This document shows positions 62,803 to 64,000 of a DNA stretch of 64,000 nt, in pieces. The stretch is from Tectiglobus sp965215755 (GTDB lineage Bacteria; Pseudomonadota; Alphaproteobacteria; Rhizobiales; Hyphomicrobiaceae). The stretch is from positions 4,960,001 through 5,024,000 of the forward strand of contig OZ244119.1 in assembly GCA_965215755.1 (NCBI GenBank), given 5' to 3'. Positions within the stretch are counted from its first letter, which is position 1. The number at the start of each line of letters is the position of its first letter. A program made the translations under genes and the position numbers. Below the pieces are notes generated by a model. It was given only the letters and a program-made list of their open reading frames with translations. It had not been told where the DNA came from and did not search any database.

Positions 62803-63765
62803 CTATTCAACTGCCTGACATAGGATTGCAACGTTGCGCGCACCCATTTCGCCGTCGACTTCCGGCGCGCGATTGTCACGGACAGCAGCTGCGAAGTCCT
62901 CGATTTCTGCCTTGTAGCAGTCGACGAATTGATAGCTGACCGGTCCGTCCTGATTGAGCATTGTGCCTTCGCCTGTGGTCCCGACGGTACCCTCACCAAC
63001 GGCATATCCCTTGGTACCATAGAGCTCGAACCGGGTTGGTCCGGGAAATACAACCGACGAACAGAGATCCGCTGTTGCGCCGTTTTCAAAGCGCATCGCG
63101 ATCAGTGCGGTTTCATCATTGGGGCCGCCATAAACGGATCGCGAGATGACGCTCTTGGACTCAACGACATCACCGCAGTTGGGAGTCATGTACCAGAGAA
63201 TCTGATCGAGACAGTGCGTACCGACACCAGCAAGGCTCCACCATTTGCCGACATCGGTTTGCGCCCGCCAGTTGGTGTCATCAGCCGCCATTGAACTCCA
63301 CTGCACCCGGATGTGGCGCAGTTCGCCGAGTTCGCCTTTGCTCACAGCGTCAAAGAGAGGGCGATGTGCCCCGTGCCAGCGCAAGTGATAGGCAACCCCG
63401 AGCTTGACGCCGGCTTCCTTGCAGGCGGTGACCATGGCATTTGCTTCATCGACCGACGTCGTCATCGGTTTCTCGCAGAACACATGTTTGCCGGCTCGGG
63501 CGGCAGCGATGGCCTGATCGGCGTGGAGTTTATCCGGCGTTGCAATCAAGACCGCATCCAGCTCCGGATCTGCGAGTAACGAATCCATATTGTCATGAGC
63601 GGCATTGGGAGACGATGCTCCAAATTGCGATGCAACTGCCGACGCACGGGACTTGTCGCGGCTCATGACGCTCCAGAACTCTGCACCTTCTGCTGCGTTC
63701 AAGGCTGGCAGAAGTTTGGTTTCGGCGATACGTCCGGTCCCGATCATCGCTATTTTGAGTGACAT
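62803..63765 (-). CDS. Gfo/Idh/MocA family oxidoreductase
   Basis: The 320-residue protein has the Rossmann start IAMIGTGRIAETKLLPAL and the family signature HVFCEKPMTTSVDEA with the conserved EKP lysine, then the larger alpha/beta dimerisation domain (RHIRVQWSS, GVGTHCLDQILWYM with the catalytic-site His). It should oxidise or reduce a sugar or cyclitol with NAD(P). The substrate is not readable. It converges with the interrupted VOC gene. Confidence 0.92.
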   Translation of the reverse strand: MSLKIAMIGTGRIAETKLLPALNAAEGAEFWSVMSRDKSRASAVASQFGASSPNAAHDNMDSLLADPELDAVLIATPDKLHADQAIAAARAGKHVFCEKPMTTSVDEANAMVTACKEAGVKLGVAYHLRWHGAHRPLFDAVSKGELGELRHIRVQWSSMAADDTNWRAQTDVGKWWSLAGVGTHCLDQILWYMTPNCGDVVESKSVISRSVYGGPNDETALIAMRFENGATADLCSSVVFPGPTRFELYGTKGYAVGEGTVGTTGEGTMLNQDGPVSYQFVDCYKAEIEDFAAAVRDNRAPEVDGEMGARNVAILCQAVE

Positions 63766-63792
63766 AGTTTCTCCCTTCTATTCGCTGTGCGC

Positions 63793-63871
63793 CTAGTGTA
63801 GCGCAACTGACGCTTGGTCCCCGCTTGTCGCTAGCCTCGCAACCAAGCGTCAGATGCAAAAGCTACACTAG
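63793..63871. repeat. Nested palindrome A
   Basis: CTAGTGTAGC (63793-63802) pairs with GCTACACTAG (63862-63871), and inside it CTGACGCTTGGT (63807-63818) pairs with ACCAAGCGTCAG (63842-63853), both perfectly. The result is a two-part cruciform-capable element of 79 bp upstream of the oxidoreductase gene. Confidence 0.85.
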
Positions 63872-63884
63872 AAACAAAATCTTG

Positions 63885-63960
63885 CTAGTGTTCCTTTGGC
63901 TCCGACATTTGAACCGAGCCAAGCGGAAACGGGAATCAAATGTCAGAGCCGGAACACTGG
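63885..63960. repeat. Nested palindrome B
   Basis: CTAGTGTTCC (63885-63894) pairs with GGAACACTGG (63951-63960, one mismatch), and GGCTCCGACATTTGA (63898-63912) pairs with 63936-63950 with one mismatch. It has the same outer-arm/inner-arm design as palindrome A and the same CTAGTGT end, 13 bp away, but a different inner arm. Confidence 0.85.
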
Positions 63961-64000
63961 CGCATTCTCAAGTTGTTCTGAGCTGTATAATCGTGAATCG

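Overview
The window reads as a chromosomal segment of an alphaproteobacterium, most likely order Hyphomicrobiales (Rhizobiales). The basis is the gene families present: the CtrA-pathway phosphotransferase ChpT, an RpoH-type sigma factor, an EipA/DUF1134 envelope protein, a DUF1127 protein, a DUF6476-like protein beside rluD, and the rplY-pth-ychF order. Species cannot be named from sequence alone. Coding density is high, base composition is moderately GC-rich, and most of the window is ordinary housekeeping DNA.

Layout. 1-3.1 kb (minus): the start of a molybdopterin oxidoreductase cut by the window edge, then DinB, RidA-like and ndk. 3.4-9.7 kb (plus): a GYF-domain membrane protein, an ABC-F ATPase, a glutathione S-transferase and a hydratase. 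10.2-22.1 kb: nitroreductase, gamma-glutamylcyclotransferase-like protein, FMN glutamate-synthase-like protein, a 1300-residue AsmA protein, an SDR, phosphoglycolate phosphatase and a UvrD/PcrA helicase. 22.1-23.7 kb is gene-poor: a 139-bp tandem repeat, a CtrA-type site and one of two copies of a 156-bp interspersed repeat. 23.7-33.4 kb (mostly minus): NTF2-like protein, glyoxalase-related protein, PilZ protein, rpoH, rluD, DUF6476-like protein, two envelope or coiled-coil proteins, eipA and cysQ. 33.7-42.4 kb: chpT and a response regulator, small exported proteins, a cold-shock protein, rlmJ, and the ychF-pth-rplY group. 42.5-55.8 kb: sulfurtransferase, aldolase, a J-domain membrane protein, a beta-helix membrane protein, a DUF3754/TMEM143-like protein coupled to prmA, acyl-CoA dehydrogenase, DUF1127 and aminopeptidase P.

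The most unusual region is 55.8-62.8 kb. An RNA ligase gene (rtcB) lies directly downstream, on the same strand, of three tRNA-type genes. One is a Ser(UGA)-type tRNA with a divergent body. One is a cloverleaf with anticodon GUC. One is a 90-nt tRNA-like RNA that keeps a perfect acceptor/T-arm minihelix and CCA but has no recognisable D arm. Next to these, a divergent pair shares an intergenic region with an 18-bp perfect palindrome. One side is a gene with a winged-helix-like C-terminus. The other side is a 41-residue membrane peptide, an exported PAAR-repeat protein and an exported TPR-CHAT (caspase-like) protein. That group is followed by a VOC gene interrupted by one in-frame TGA exactly where Trp is expected. 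I read this region as a candidate RNA-repair or conflict module beside an envelope-located CHAT/PAAR module. Whether the two are functionally linked is inference.

The right edge carries two adjacent, similarly built nested palindromes of about 80 bp.
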